Shown piece by piece: positions 47,224 through 55,827 of a DNA stretch of 64,000 nt (its first letter is position 1; every line of letters begins with the position of its first letter). A model generated the notes under the pieces. The model searched no databases. It saw nothing but the letters and a program-made list of their open reading frames with translations, and was not told where the DNA came from. A program made the position numbers and the translations under genes. Origin of the DNA: Candidatus Moranbacteria bacterium GW2011_GWC2_40_12 (lineage in GTDB: Bacteria > Patescibacteria > Paceibacteria > Moranbacterales > UBA11712); the NCBI GenBank assembly GCA_000995965.1, contig LBYD01000001.1:62001-126000 (forward strand), read 5' to 3'.

Positions 47224-48282
47224 CTACTGGAAAATATTTCGGCATACTTCTCGAATCTTCTCATAATTTCCTCCGGTTGGCAAAAGCACGTAGGTTTTTC
47301 CTTCTGGCGTATCGGCGCGGGTCGAATAAAGCAATCCTTCATCTGATGTGTCGAATACTTTTTGGCTTATTTGCGGGTTCTGCGTCGTATTTGCCAGATT
47401 GAAAAACTTTTTCATTTCCGAAATATCCATATCAGTGCGGACGTCTTCTCCGAGAACATTGAGGATATTGTTCACTTTTCCGAAATCGGCAAGTGTTCCG
47501 AGGCTCATCAGCTTATCCTTGAGGGCAAGCAAAACCTGCTGCTGCCGCCGAGCCCGTTCAAAGTCCGAAGAAGCGTATCGGGCACGGACAAAAAACAGGG
47601 CCTTTGAACCGTCGATGTGGTTTTTTCCGGATGGTAATGTGAAATTGAGTGCGTTTTCTCCTTCAAATTGAGTCGGCTCGGAAAAAGGGCTGTCAAGGTA
47701 GATATCAACTCCTCCGACCGTGTCAACCAACTCCTTAAAGCCGTTAAAATCTATCCGGACAGCGTAATGGATAGGAATGCCCGTTATGTCGCCGACAATT
47801 TGCTTCATGGCCTCCATGCCTTTTCCCTCTCCTTTTTCCTCATAAAGGGCATGGACAGAGTTGATTTTTCCTTGATTTGAGGTTCCGGGATAGTTTACCC
47901 AAATATCGCGGGGAATGGACACAATCGCAACTTTGTTTTCTTTCGGCCTTGCCATCACTACCATGATGGAATCAGCCAAAAGTCCTCCGCCGAGCATGTT
48001 GTTTCCTCGCATGCCAAGCAGAAGGATATTGATTTGGCCCTCTTCTTCTCCCTGAAGCTGGTCAGAACCAATGCCCGGAATTGATTTCCAAAGCGATTTT
48101 ATAAACCCGTCCCTGGTTGAAATTTTGCTTAGGGTCGTTCCGGTCCGATACATCGCATATCCGCCAGTCGCGATCAAAAGAAGAAGAATGACCGCCAAAA
48201 TCCTAAACCATCTTTTTTTCCAGAATCTTTTTTTTCTTGGCTTCGTGATTCCGTCTTCGTGTCTTGATCCGAAAATTCCCAT
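47224..48282 (-). CDS. LytR-CpsA-Psr family ligase
   Basis: A 352-residue membrane-anchored enzyme that transfers undecaprenyl-PP-linked polymers onto peptidoglycan. A basic N-terminal tail (KPRKKRFWKKRW) precedes one transmembrane helix (about 26-46). The LCP core follows with NILLLGMRGNN, LADSIMVVMARP, SIPRDIWV, GGVDIYLDSPF, and the conserved FVRARYASSDFERARRQQQ block holding the arginines that bind pyrophosphate. This is a good candidate for the last step of the glycan pathway in this window, and suggests a monoderm-type wall. Confidence 0.93.
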   Translation of the reverse strand: MGIFGSRHEDGITKPRKKRFWKKRWFRILAVILLLLIATGGYAMYRTGTTLSKISTRDGFIKSLWKSIPGIGSDQLQGEEEGQINILLLGMRGNNMLGGGLLADSIMVVMARPKENKVAIVSIPRDIWVNYPGTSNQGKINSVHALYEEKGEGKGMEAMKQIVGDITGIPIHYAVRIDFNGFKELVDTVGGVDIYLDSPFSEPTQFEGENALNFTLPSGKNHIDGSKALFFVRARYASSDFERARRQQQVLLALKDKLMSLGTLADFGKVNNILNVLGEDVRTDMDISEMKKFFNLANTTQNPQISQKVFDTSDEGLLYSTRADTPEGKTYVLLPTGGNYEKIREVCRNIFQ

Positions 48283-48348
48283 ATGTTTTTAATGCTGGTT
48301 AATTTGCGCACAAAATAAAAATAATTAGCCTTGGAGGCATCATTCACG

Positions 48349-48377
48349 AGTATACTATAAAAAAATATTTATGGCAA
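48349..48377 (-). promoter_or_regulatory. Promoter of the LCP gene
   Basis: TTGCCA (48372-48377), 17 bp spacer, TATACT (48349-48354) on the minus strand; it gives a leader of about 60 nt. Confidence 0.78.
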
Positions 48378-48390
48378 AACAAATCGAGAC

Positions 48391-48429
48391 ATAAAATAAT
48401 ACGCGCCCAGGGAGATGTCCTTGGGCGCG
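48391..48429 (-). terminator. Terminator of rpoD
   Basis: Minus-strand stem cgcgccca/tgggcgcg (48402-48429) extended by agg/cct, followed by attattttat. It starts 1 bp after the rpoD stop codon. Confidence 0.85.
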
Positions 48430-48430
48430 G

Positions 48431-51013
48431 TTACGGCCTGGCTTGCAGGCTGTTGATTTTTTGGATTAAGTCCTGAATTTCGCTAAGAAGCACGGCAGGC
48501 GTTGTGTTCAATCTTTTGGCCGCTGCTATGCCAATTTTTAATTTTTCAAATCCGAGTATTGCAAGCAGTCTTATCTCAGATGGCTTTAGACGCTTGATCA
48601 CTCCAGCGATTTCCGGTCTGACGCCGTTCTTTTTCGGGTCTTTTTTTTCAAGCCTAAATTGAACAGCTCCAGAAAACTCGGGATCAAGGATTAAAGTATT
48701 GTCGTCTGCGAGCAACATAGGTTGCCACTTCTTGTTAATGCTCGGCGACCTTTCCGGTGGGACGCGAGGAATCGGCATTTCGGCTGCCGGAATAACCGGA
48801 GGCTCAATCGGGAAAATCGGCGTGCCGATCTCCGAAAAAAGCATCACAATCACTTGAGGCGGTTGGCCAAAAATAAACCTCCTTTCGCCGTCATTCCTTG
48901 TGTATGAGGTGCGAAGCGGCGGAACGCGCGGAACACGTATTTTGTCTTTCAGGATAACCGGAGGCTCAATCGGAAAAATCGGCGTGCCGATCTCCGAAAA
49001 AAGCATCTCGGTTATTCTTGGAGGATCACCGAAGACAAACCTTTTTTCTCCGATAATTTCCGTATCAGGAGATTTAGGCTTTTTGGATATGGCATTCTCC
49101 GAAACGACTTCCTTATCCTCAAAGGGTGGGTAATACCTTGGATAGCAAGCCGGCGGGCGCCGCGGCCTCGGACGATGATCCTGCGGATGCTCGCAGAGCG
49201 GAATTACAACATCCTCCACTTTTCCCGAACGCCAGTGTTTGGCGTTAAAAATTATTTCGAAATGTTGACGGTCAGGAAACGCGGGATAGTACGGATTTGA
49301 GCCCTTTTTCCTGCGATTTCCGTTAGCCGAACCCTCATCATAAAAGGATTTCAATCTTGTGACACGGGACGGATGCCGAAGTTTGCGCAGGGCTTTGGCT
49401 TCAATCTGCCGGATGCGTTCGCGCGTGACTTCGAAATCTTTATCATGCCCGACCTCCTCCAAAGTCATATCTTTTGCTTCCCCGATGCCGAAGCGCTTGC
49501 GAAGGACTTTTTCCTCGCGCGGCGTCAATGTGGTCAGCATCTTGCGGGTTTGGTCTGCCAGATTGAGACTGGCGACTGCCTCAAATGGAGTGGAAACTTT
49601 CTCATCTTTTATGAAATCGCCCAGAAAATCATTCTCATCTTCACCGACAGGAGTTTCGAAGGATATTGGTTCCTTCGCGATTTTGAGGACTTTCAGCACT
49701 TTCTCCAAAGGAAATTCCATCTTGTCGGCGATTTCTTCGGCAGTTGGCTCTCGCCCCATTTCCTGGACCAGATACCGCGAGGTCCGGATAAGCTTATTGA
49801 TGGTTTCGATCATATGGACCGGTATGCGGATGGTGCGAGCTTGATCGGCGATGGCGCGGGTAATGGCCTGCCTGATCCACCAGGTGGCATATGTGCTGAA
49901 TTTGTAGCCGCGCTCGTATTCGAACTTTTCCACGGCTTTCATGAGACCGACATTGCCTTCCTGGATGAGATCCAGGAATTGAAGCCCGCGGTTGGCGTAT
50001 TTCTTGGCGATGCTCACCACCAGCCGCAGATTGGCTTCTACCATTTCCCGTTTGGCCTTGTGAGCTTTATACTCGCATTTTTCCAGTTTTTCCACAGTGG
50101 CCAGCAACTGGCCAGAAGGGAGACCGATAATCTGTTCGTATCTTCGCAGTTCGTTGCGGGTTTTATTTTGCAGGTATTTCAGCTCTTCGAATCTCTCCGG
50201 TGCTAAGCCGGCCGGCAGCAGAATTTCTGCTTCCTGTTTGGACTTCCGGACAATGTCCCTGAGCTTTGTTTCAGATATTTTGGCACAGGCGAACGCCGCA
50301 TTTTTCTTGCGGATGAGATCGCGCGCCGCGGAGGCGATCACGCGCAAATCCTCGGCGATTGCCTGAAAATAAATCGGCTCGAGACGCAGTGCTTCGAAGC
50401 GATCAGCCAGACGCCGACGGGCCGCGACAATGGACCGCTGAATTTGATCAACTTCATCGCTGTCCGGCGGAAGGACTGCCAATCTTTCGCCCAGCAGGTT
50501 AATTTTTTGATATTCCGCCAAAAATCCGGAAATAATCCAAGAATTCCTGGATTTTCGATCTGCCGGATCCGTGTTCAGGTCTTCTTCGCCGAAGTCGTCG
50601 ATTTTTTCTTCAGCCTTCGACATTTTATAATTCGTTCCGTGTTTCAAGCCTTTGACGAAGTCGGCGACATTTCTCAATGAGTAAGGAATCTCAAAGAGGG
50701 TCGAAAAAAATTCTCTCTCGCCAGCTTCAATCCGTTTGGCAATCGCGACTTCCTGCTCGCGGGTAAGAAGAAGAGGAATTTCACACATATCTTTGAGATA
50801 CAGGCGAACAGGATCGTCGAATTTCATCGAAGCTTCTGTTTCAGCGTCTTTTTCTTGAAGTAGCGGACGTTCGTTAATCTCCCCTTCCTCGTTTGTTTCG
50901 TCGGCAAGATCCGATTCATAAGATGATGAAAGCGTCCCGAAGTCTTCTACGGGTTCTCCGTTTGACAGTTGGTCAATCATAATATCCGTGACAGAATCGT
51001 CGTCGTAAGACAT
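48431..51013 (-). CDS. rpoD: Housekeeping RNA polymerase sigma factor with a long C-terminal extension
   Basis: An 860-residue protein. Residues 1-560 are a complete sigma-70: region 1.2 at about 65-99, a nonconserved stretch, regions 2.1-2.4 at 323-405 (with FSTYATWWIRQAITRAIADQ), region 3 at 406-480, and region 4 at 494-548 (TREERIRQIEAKAL-type HTH). Normal proteins end here. Another 300 residues follow in frame: a proline/aromatic linker (561-650), two 54-residue repeats (655-708, 709-762) with a shared LFSEIGTPIFPIEPPVI core, and a helical tail (about 806-857) that resembles an extra HTH. Stop, terminator and reading frame argue against an artefact. The start has an unusually complete Shine-Dalgarno. 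Confidence 0.95.
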   Translation of the reverse strand: MSYDDDSVTDIMIDQLSNGEPVEDFGTLSSSYESDLADETNEEGEINERPLLQEKDAETEASMKFDDPVRLYLKDMCEIPLLLTREQEVAIAKRIEAGEREFFSTLFEIPYSLRNVADFVKGLKHGTNYKMSKAEEKIDDFGEEDLNTDPADRKSRNSWIISGFLAEYQKINLLGERLAVLPPDSDEVDQIQRSIVAARRRLADRFEALRLEPIYFQAIAEDLRVIASAARDLIRKKNAAFACAKISETKLRDIVRKSKQEAEILLPAGLAPERFEELKYLQNKTRNELRRYEQIIGLPSGQLLATVEKLEKCEYKAHKAKREMVEANLRLVVSIAKKYANRGLQFLDLIQEGNVGLMKAVEKFEYERGYKFSTYATWWIRQAITRAIADQARTIRIPVHMIETINKLIRTSRYLVQEMGREPTAEEIADKMEFPLEKVLKVLKIAKEPISFETPVGEDENDFLGDFIKDEKVSTPFEAVASLNLADQTRKMLTTLTPREEKVLRKRFGIGEAKDMTLEEVGHDKDFEVTRERIRQIEAKALRKLRHPSRVTRLKSFYDEGSANGNRRKKGSNPYYPAFPDRQHFEIIFNAKHWRSGKVEDVVIPLCEHPQDHRPRPRRPPACYPRYYPPFEDKEVVSENAISKKPKSPDTEIIGEKRFVFGDPPRITEMLFSEIGTPIFPIEPPVILKDKIRVPRVPPLRTSYTRNDGERRFIFGQPPQVIVMLFSEIGTPIFPIEPPVIPAAEMPIPRVPPERSPSINKKWQPMLLADDNTLILDPEFSGAVQFRLEKKDPKKNGVRPEIAGVIKRLKPSEIRLLAILGFEKLKIGIAAAKRLNTTPAVLLSEIQDLIQKINSLQARP
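48792..49007 (-). repeat. 162-bp tandem duplication within rpoD
   Basis: Core segments of 54 bp at 48792-48845 and 48954-49007 differ at one base; the spacing is 162 bp, exactly 54 codons. The rest of each unit has diverged but still aligns at protein level. Confidence 0.9.
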
Positions 51014-51015
51014 TC

Positions 51016-51030
51016 GGGATCACCTCCTTT
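51016..51030 (-). promoter_or_regulatory. Near-complete anti-SD complement before rpoD
   Basis: AAAGGAGGTGATCCC on the minus strand complements the usual 3' end of bacterial 16S rRNA over about 13 bases, with 9 nt between GGAGG and the ATG. Most other genes here have no recognisable site. Confidence 0.9.
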
Positions 51031-51087
51031 CCCTTTCGGGATATTTTTTTGTCAAAGGGCAGTTGCCTGTTTAAAAAACAGAGCCCT
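51031..51087 (-). other. Structured rpoD leader
   Basis: Minus-strand leader with two stems: ccc/ggg (51031-51040) directly upstream of the Shine-Dalgarno, and ctgttt/aaacag (51067-51081) inside a 5-bp outer stem agggc/gccct (51056-51087). No known riboswitch class is recognised. A clear promoter for rpoD was not found in the 177 bp upstream. Confidence 0.5.
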
Positions 51088-51144
51088 CCTGCTCCTTTGT
51101 ATAAACTAAAATATTATGCGTTTTTTGGCAAATTTACGGCTGAA

Positions 51145-51171
51145 AATAAAAAAGGCGGCCAGTAGGCCGCC
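51145..51171 (-). terminator. Terminator of the small gene upstream of rpoD
   Basis: Minus-strand stem ggcggcc/ggccgcc (51154-51171) with loop tact, followed by TTTTTT-ATTTT. It isolates the small gene from rpoD. Confidence 0.92.
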
Positions 51172-51191
51172 CGAGTCCGGGATAAAATTGA

Positions 51192-51377
51192 TTAACACGG
51201 GGATTGTTTCCCGGTCGAGGAACAATCGGCGGTAGCGGTCGGTCTTATTCCGTTCAAAAAGTCCTTGGCTTCCTTAAGCGCCTGTTCGCTAATCACAGGC
51301 GGGCCGACTTTTTTGACTTGAGGACGACCGAACGGATGGTGTTTTTCGTGGACGTAATTTTTTCCGCTCCTTGACAT
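51192..51377 (-). CDS. Small hypothetical protein with strong ribosome-binding site
   Basis: A 61-residue basic, histidine-rich protein (start MSRSGKNYVHEKHHPFGRPQ) with two cysteines in its last 12 residues. No family is recognised. The start at 51377 is set by GGGAGGAGGG 5-14 nt upstream. It is a closed unit: TTGACT/TAAAGT promoter at 51414-51442, a roughly 30-nt leader and a strong terminator at 51145. No signal peptide or transmembrane helix is seen. It looks like the other small cassettes at 23599 and 62011 in organisation only. Confidence 0.75.
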   Translation of the reverse strand: MSRSGKNYVHEKHHPFGRPQVKKVGPPVISEQALKEAKDFLNGIRPTATADCSSTGKQSPC

Positions 51378-51413
51378 GGTTTCCCTCCTCCCAAAAAATA
51401 TTGAAATCATGAA

Positions 51414-51442
51414 ACTTTAGCACACTCCAATTGATAAGTCAA
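51414..51442 (-). promoter_or_regulatory. Promoter of the small gene at 51192
   Basis: TTGACT (51437-51442), 17 bp spacer, TAAAGT (51414-51419) on the minus strand, about 37 bp before the ATG. Confidence 0.75.
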
Positions 51443-51449
51443 TGACCGT

Positions 51450-52601
51450 TCAACCCAGTAAAGATGAGTATATGTGAAGCGTTTTTTGCGCGGTTTTTTG
51501 CCAGGTGAATTTTTGGGCGGTATTTCGTCCTTTTTCGATCAAATTGTTCCTTAGGTTTGCATTATCCAATATTTTTTGAATATTTTCAGCGAATGCGGCG
51601 CTGTTTTTCGGGTCGCAAAAAAGTGCTGAATCTTCACCTATTTCACGAAAAACTGGAATGTCCGAGCAGACAACCGGCGTGCCGGCGGCCATGGATTCGA
51701 TAGCTGGAATTCCAAAGCCTTCATAAAGTGAAGGAAAAACGAGGCACTCGGCCGTTTGAATCAAGGCGGGCTTGTCTTCTTCTTCAATCCAGCCCGGGAA
51801 AATCACTTTATCTTTAAGGTTATTTTTGTCAATTGACTCATCAATTTTTTTGTCGAAATTATGGGCTTCCCTGTTTCCGGCCAGGATCAATTTTATGTCA
51901 AGATTTTTTATCGATTCAATAAGAACCGGAATATTTTTTCTTGGCTGCAAAGTGCCGATATGGAGGATGAATTTAGCGCCAGGTATCTGATATTTGGCCT
52001 TTACGCCATCAATTTCTCCAAGAGAAAATTTTTGGCTGAATTTTTCAAAATCAACGCCGTTATGCGTAAATTCCATTTTTTCCAGAGGGATTTTATAAAA
52101 ATCAATGATATTTTTTTTCTCACTTTCGGAAACAGTGATTATTTTGTCCGCCCGTTGAATGCTTCGCGGGAGGAGCGTTTTTAGGAAAAACAAATCGGAT
52201 TTTTTGATATGCTGCGGGAAAAAATTGAATGAAATATCGTGAATCGTAAGGACTAATTTTATATTTTTCGGCAGCCAAAAGGGCGCGATATATTGGGTAT
52301 GAAAAATATCCACCGGATTTTTTTTGAGATAATTCGGCAGATCCCAAAAATTCCACCAAAAGCGATTTAGCGAGTTTATGAAGATAACTCTGAAACTATC
52401 ATCCAATTTTAGTTTATCAATCTCTATTTTCAGAGTACTGTCTTTTTCCGGATCGCGATCAGTGAAAAGAACATACTTGTTATCCGCAGCGGTCGAACCG
52501 CTACGATTGATTTTCGCGAGATTTTTCACCAAATTTAAAAAATATACTTCATCACCAGTGCGTTTTTTGCCTATTGTCCGTATATCTATGCCAATTTTCA
52601 T
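51450..52601 (-). CDS. GT4 glycosyltransferase
   Basis: A 383-residue retaining GT-B enzyme. The N-terminal domain starts MKIGIDIRTIGKKRTGDEVY; the C-terminal domain has HIGTLQPRKNIPVLIES and the donor E-x7-E block LYEGFGIPAIESMAAGTPVV. Mannosyltransferase-like, but sugar unknown. A 21-bp palindrome is translated at residues 33-39 (R-S-G-S-T-A-A), in a loop after the first helix. The gene is the last of a minus-strand series that starts at 55734. Confidence 0.9.
   Translation of the reverse strand: MKIGIDIRTIGKKRTGDEVYFLNLVKNLAKINRSGSTAADNKYVLFTDRDPEKDSTLKIEIDKLKLDDSFRVIFINSLNRFWWNFWDLPNYLKKNPVDIFHTQYIAPFWLPKNIKLVLTIHDISFNFFPQHIKKSDLFFLKTLLPRSIQRADKIITVSESEKKNIIDFYKIPLEKMEFTHNGVDFEKFSQKFSLGEIDGVKAKYQIPGAKFILHIGTLQPRKNIPVLIESIKNLDIKLILAGNREAHNFDKKIDESIDKNNLKDKVIFPGWIEEEDKPALIQTAECLVFPSLYEGFGIPAIESMAAGTPVVCSDIPVFREIGEDSALFCDPKNSAAFAENIQKILDNANLRNNLIEKGRNTAQKFTWQKTAQKTLHIYSSLLG
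52485..52505. repeat. 21-bp palindrome in a GT4 gene
   Basis: Arms CGCAGCGGT / ACCGCTACG around CGA with one mismatched pair. It belongs with the element at 25577 (shared CGTAGCGGT core) and gives R-S-G in both proteins. Confidence 0.8.
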
Positions 52602-52623
52602 AAACTCGCGAATTTAGAACGAA

Positions 52624-54282
52624 TTAAAACGAATCAGAACGGATGTTTCTTGTGCTTACAATTATTGCCAGTCCAAACCAAAATATTCCCATAAAAAGTC
52701 CCGCGTTAAATAAATTCGGGACGATCAAAGAAGTGATTCCTAAAACCGTGAAGACACTCATCGCTTTTTCGAAATCATCTTTCACTACTGGACAGCCGAA
52801 AAACCGGTTCATCGGACAAATCGGCGAGATGCGCCGGAAAGCATAAATAAAAAGGTAGCCAAAAACAGCTATAAACGCCATCAATCCCAAAATCCCGCTT
52901 CCCGCCCAAATCTGAAGAAAAACGTTGCTTTCGTTGAGGCCGGCTCCCCGCTGGTCAACGCCTATTTTTTCGGTAATCGTTCCGTATCCTATGCCCAAGA
53001 GCGGCGATTTTTTGAGGATATTCCATGACTCTCGATAAATTTCGCTTCGAGTTCTCACGTTCGGGTCTTTTCGGAAAGTTTCGGCGACAATTTTTCCCCG
53101 CAATTTATAGAAATTTATTTCTTCCAGATTGATATGCCGGCAATTATATTTTGGAAGTTCGCCAATATCTTCAATTGAATCGGGAATATCCGCGCTGTTT
53201 TCGCAAGCAATCGTGATTTTCTGCTCGCTGGTGGCGGTTGAGCGCGCCCGGTCAAAAATATCGAATTTTGAAAGTTTGCCGAAATGAACCGCCAATAAGG
53301 ATGCAATTATAATCGAAAATATTATCGCCGATTCCCTCAAGAATCCTTTCCAGCCGCCGACATATTTGCTGACGGCGCCTGTCTTGCGCGACGGCGCTAG
53401 CGCGAGAAAATAAAAAGTTATGACAACGGCCGCTCCGATCCAAGCTGAACGCGAAAGGGTCAATATGAGCAGCGTTATATCGAAAAAAATAAAAACATCC
53501 AAAAACAAAACAATGTATTGTCTCGAAATAAGCAGCATCCTCTTTGACCGGAGGAAATAAAATATCAACGCGAGAAAAACCGCCAGCGCGAAAACAAGAT
53601 ATATTCCCAGCCAGTCTGGTTCGGCAAATGTGGAATTTGGCCGTCCGAACATTATCTCGAAAGATTTCGCGCCCAATTTGTCGGAAAAAACCTGATAAAA
53701 TCCGAATAATATTGTCGTCAGGAATGAGATCATCAAAAAAGCGGATGTTTTCGCGAGGTCTTCGCAGTTTCTCAAGAAATTGCGGACCAAAAAATATAAA
53801 GCGATAAAAGAAATCAAAATAAGATTATTTTTGAGGGAAATAGATTTGTTCGAAGCGCCTATCAGCGCCAAAAAACTGAGAGGAACCAATGTCAAAATCA
53901 GCCAATCGATCCAGTTTGGCTTCAAGAATTTGAAACCTATCCGTTTGGAGATAAAAAGGATTATCATTGCCAAAATCAATATTCCTGCCAAAAATTGATA
54001 TGGCCGCAGTTGAAACGGAATATAGTTTCCGGTCAGGATCACATTTTCAAGAGAAATGCTGCCCACGAAAAGAAAAAATATCCAGCGGGGGCGGTAGAGC
54101 GCGATTAGGAGAGCCACCAGAGACAAAAAAACAAAGTCCCCTTTTCCGAGCGGCAATTTGTTTCCTGCCGAAAGGGCTGCGGCAACCAGGCTCAAGACAA
54201 AACCAAAAACCCAAACCCAGGCGAGTTCTCTTTTGAATATATTTTTTAAAATTTTTACTGTATTTTTCGTGTTAACCATCAT
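52624..54282 (-). CDS. O-antigen ligase/polymerase-like membrane protein (Wzy/WaaL fold)
   Basis: A 552-residue protein with about 12 hydrophobic helices and one large outside loop (roughly 340-440) before the last helices. The loop ends with RTRSEIYRESWNILKKSPLLGIGYGTITE, typical of the O-antigen ligase family (Wzy_C), followed by ESNVFLQIWAGSGILGL. Such enzymes polymerise or transfer lipid-linked glycans outside the membrane. With the Wzx protein at 62956 and the LCP ligase this gives a Wzx/Wzy-type route. It overlaps the MazG-like gene by 11 bp. Confidence 0.88.
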   Translation of the reverse strand: MMVNTKNTVKILKNIFKRELAWVWVFGFVLSLVAAALSAGNKLPLGKGDFVFLSLVALLIALYRPRWIFFLFVGSISLENVILTGNYIPFQLRPYQFLAGILILAMIILFISKRIGFKFLKPNWIDWLILTLVPLSFLALIGASNKSISLKNNLILISFIALYFLVRNFLRNCEDLAKTSAFLMISFLTTILFGFYQVFSDKLGAKSFEIMFGRPNSTFAEPDWLGIYLVFALAVFLALIFYFLRSKRMLLISRQYIVLFLDVFIFFDITLLILTLSRSAWIGAAVVITFYFLALAPSRKTGAVSKYVGGWKGFLRESAIIFSIIIASLLAVHFGKLSKFDIFDRARSTATSEQKITIACENSADIPDSIEDIGELPKYNCRHINLEEINFYKLRGKIVAETFRKDPNVRTRSEIYRESWNILKKSPLLGIGYGTITEKIGVDQRGAGLNESNVFLQIWAGSGILGLMAFIAVFGYLFIYAFRRISPICPMNRFFGCPVVKDDFEKAMSVFTVLGITSLIVPNLFNAGLFMGIFWFGLAIIVSTRNIRSDSF

Positions 54283-54595
54283 TTTTTGAAATTCTCATTT
54301 CTAATCCTTCCATATTCTTCAGAAATGATTTCTCCAAGTCAATACCATAATTATTAGCTAGAACAAGAATACTCCACAAACAATCAGCTAACTCGTGTTC
54401 TAATTTTTCGTTTATATTTTTAATATCTCGAATCCCCTCTTTAGCCATAACTAATTTCATGAGATCGCCAATGTCGCCCACGAATCCTTGGGCTATCTGG
54501 GCATTTGTCCATTTCTTGCCGTATTTTTTCATTTCTAATTCTCCGTATTTTTCTCGAACTTCGACAGCTTTTTGAATAAGATCATTAAGTTCCAT
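54272..54595 (-). CDS. MazG-like nucleotide pyrophosphohydrolase
   Basis: A 107-residue all-alpha protein. VGDIGDLMKLVMAKEG and HELADCLWSILVLANNYGIDLEKSF show the MazG-like E-x-x-D and E-x-x-D metal pattern, though the first Glu pair reads D-I-G-D. These enzymes hydrolyse (d)NTPs to monophosphates, acting in housecleaning. The gene is wedged between a GT4 gene and an O-antigen-ligase-like gene and overlaps the latter by 11 bp, so it is cotranscribed with glycan genes. Confidence 0.85.
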   Translation of the reverse strand: MELNDLIQKAVEVREKYGELEMKKYGKKWTNAQIAQGFVGDIGDLMKLVMAKEGIRDIKNINEKLEHELADCLWSILVLANNYGIDLEKSFLKNMEGLEMRISKNDG

Positions 54596-54606
54596 AAATT
54601 TCTAAA

Positions 54607-55734
54607 TCATTTCAAAATTATATTCATAAATTTTTTCCAGCTGAATTTTTTGGACCGCTTTTTTCCTTTTTCCGAAAGATGGTGCTTGAGTTTGGGATTT
54701 TGGAGGATTTTTCCCATCACCCGGGCCATCTCTTCTTCGTCATACGGATTGAAATAGAGAACGGCGTCGCCTCCCACTTCCGGAAGTGATGACGTTTTGG
54801 AAACGGCTGCCGGTGTGCCCGAAGCCATCGCTTCAAGCGCCATAAGGCCGAAGCCTTCATAAAGGGACGGCAGGACGAACAATTCGCTTTGGCGATACAG
54901 CGCCGGCAGATCTTTTTGCTCGCAAAAACCGGTCAATACCGCGTCATTTTCAAGCCCCAGATCCTCGATTTCTTTTTTGACGTTTGTGAAAAGGGGGCTG
55001 TATTTTGATTTATCTTCTCCTCCCAGCACCATTTTCACGTCGTTTATTTCATATCTTTCTGTCAGCCTTTTATATGCTTTCAAAAGTCCGGAAACATTTT
55101 TCCGAAAATCAAATCCGCCGACATAGAAAATATAGCGGCCGAAAATTCCGTATTTTTCAAGAATTTTGTTGTCTTCGTCATGGTTTCCAGTCTGGAAAAA
55201 TTCTTCATTGACGCTTGGGTGTGCTACTTTTATCTTTTTCTCCGGAACTTCAAGATATTTGTGAATATCTTTCTTCGACCACTCAGAAACAGTAAGTACT
55301 TCATCGGCGTGCCGAATAGATTGGTTTGAAAGATAAAAATATAATTTCTTGCGCCAGTTGTTGAGATATTCCGGGAAGACTTTCAAAATGAGATCGTGAA
55401 CCAGCATTTTGTGGCGGATATTTTTCGAGAAATTCGTTGGGCATTGATAAAGCGAAATGAAGACATCACATCCGTCTTTTTTGGCCTTCCGAGGCAGAAG
55501 AAATTTTTCCCACCATATTTTTCGGAACAGATCGTCACGCCGCCAAAGCATCGGCAGAAAAACCCGCTTATGGAAATTTTTTGGAAGCTTCAAATCAATA
55601 TCCTTTTCGAGATACAAAAAATACTCGTTTTTTTTCGAGCGGGATTTCAAAAGTTCTTGGATAAATCCATCGGTCACTTGACCAATACCGGTATCAATTT
55701 TTCTCAAAAATGAGGCGTTTATCCCAATTTTCAT
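54607..55734 (-). CDS. GT4 glycosyltransferase
   Basis: A 375-residue GT-B enzyme. The start MKIGINASFLRKIDTGIGQV has the N-terminal glycine loop; the C-terminal domain contains FYVGGFDFRKNVSGLLKAY and the E-x7-E block LYEGFGLMALEAMASGTPAAV. I choose the ATG at 55734, 9 bp downstream of a -10 box; an ATG 33 bp upstream lies within the promoter. It heads the minus-strand group down to 51450. The donor is probably a GDP- or UDP-hexose. Confidence 0.9.
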   Translation of the reverse strand: MKIGINASFLRKIDTGIGQVTDGFIQELLKSRSKKNEYFLYLEKDIDLKLPKNFHKRVFLPMLWRRDDLFRKIWWEKFLLPRKAKKDGCDVFISLYQCPTNFSKNIRHKMLVHDLILKVFPEYLNNWRKKLYFYLSNQSIRHADEVLTVSEWSKKDIHKYLEVPEKKIKVAHPSVNEEFFQTGNHDEDNKILEKYGIFGRYIFYVGGFDFRKNVSGLLKAYKRLTERYEINDVKMVLGGEDKSKYSPLFTNVKKEIEDLGLENDAVLTGFCEQKDLPALYRQSELFVLPSLYEGFGLMALEAMASGTPAAVSKTSSLPEVGGDAVLYFNPYDEEEMARVMGKILQNPKLKHHLSEKGKKRSKKFSWKKFMNIILK

Positions 55735-55743
55735 ACCATAATT

Positions 55744-55772
55744 ATCATACGACAAATATGGCATCAAGGCAA
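55744..55772 (-). promoter_or_regulatory. Promoter of the 54607-51450 glycan group
   Basis: TTGCCT (55767-55772), 17 bp spacer, TATGAT (55744-55749) on the minus strand; 9 bp from the -10 box to the ATG predicts a leaderless or nearly leaderless message. Confidence 0.7.
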
Positions 55773-55827
55773 ACTAAAAGCTCGATTTTTTCGGCCGGCT
55801 GTGGTATAGTGATTTTGTGGTTTTTTT

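Noticed and set aside
49373..50206. 277-codon plus-strand frame opposite rpoD
   Set aside because: It is antisense to the conserved sigma regions 1-4; its openness follows from codon use. No promoter or start signal is visible.
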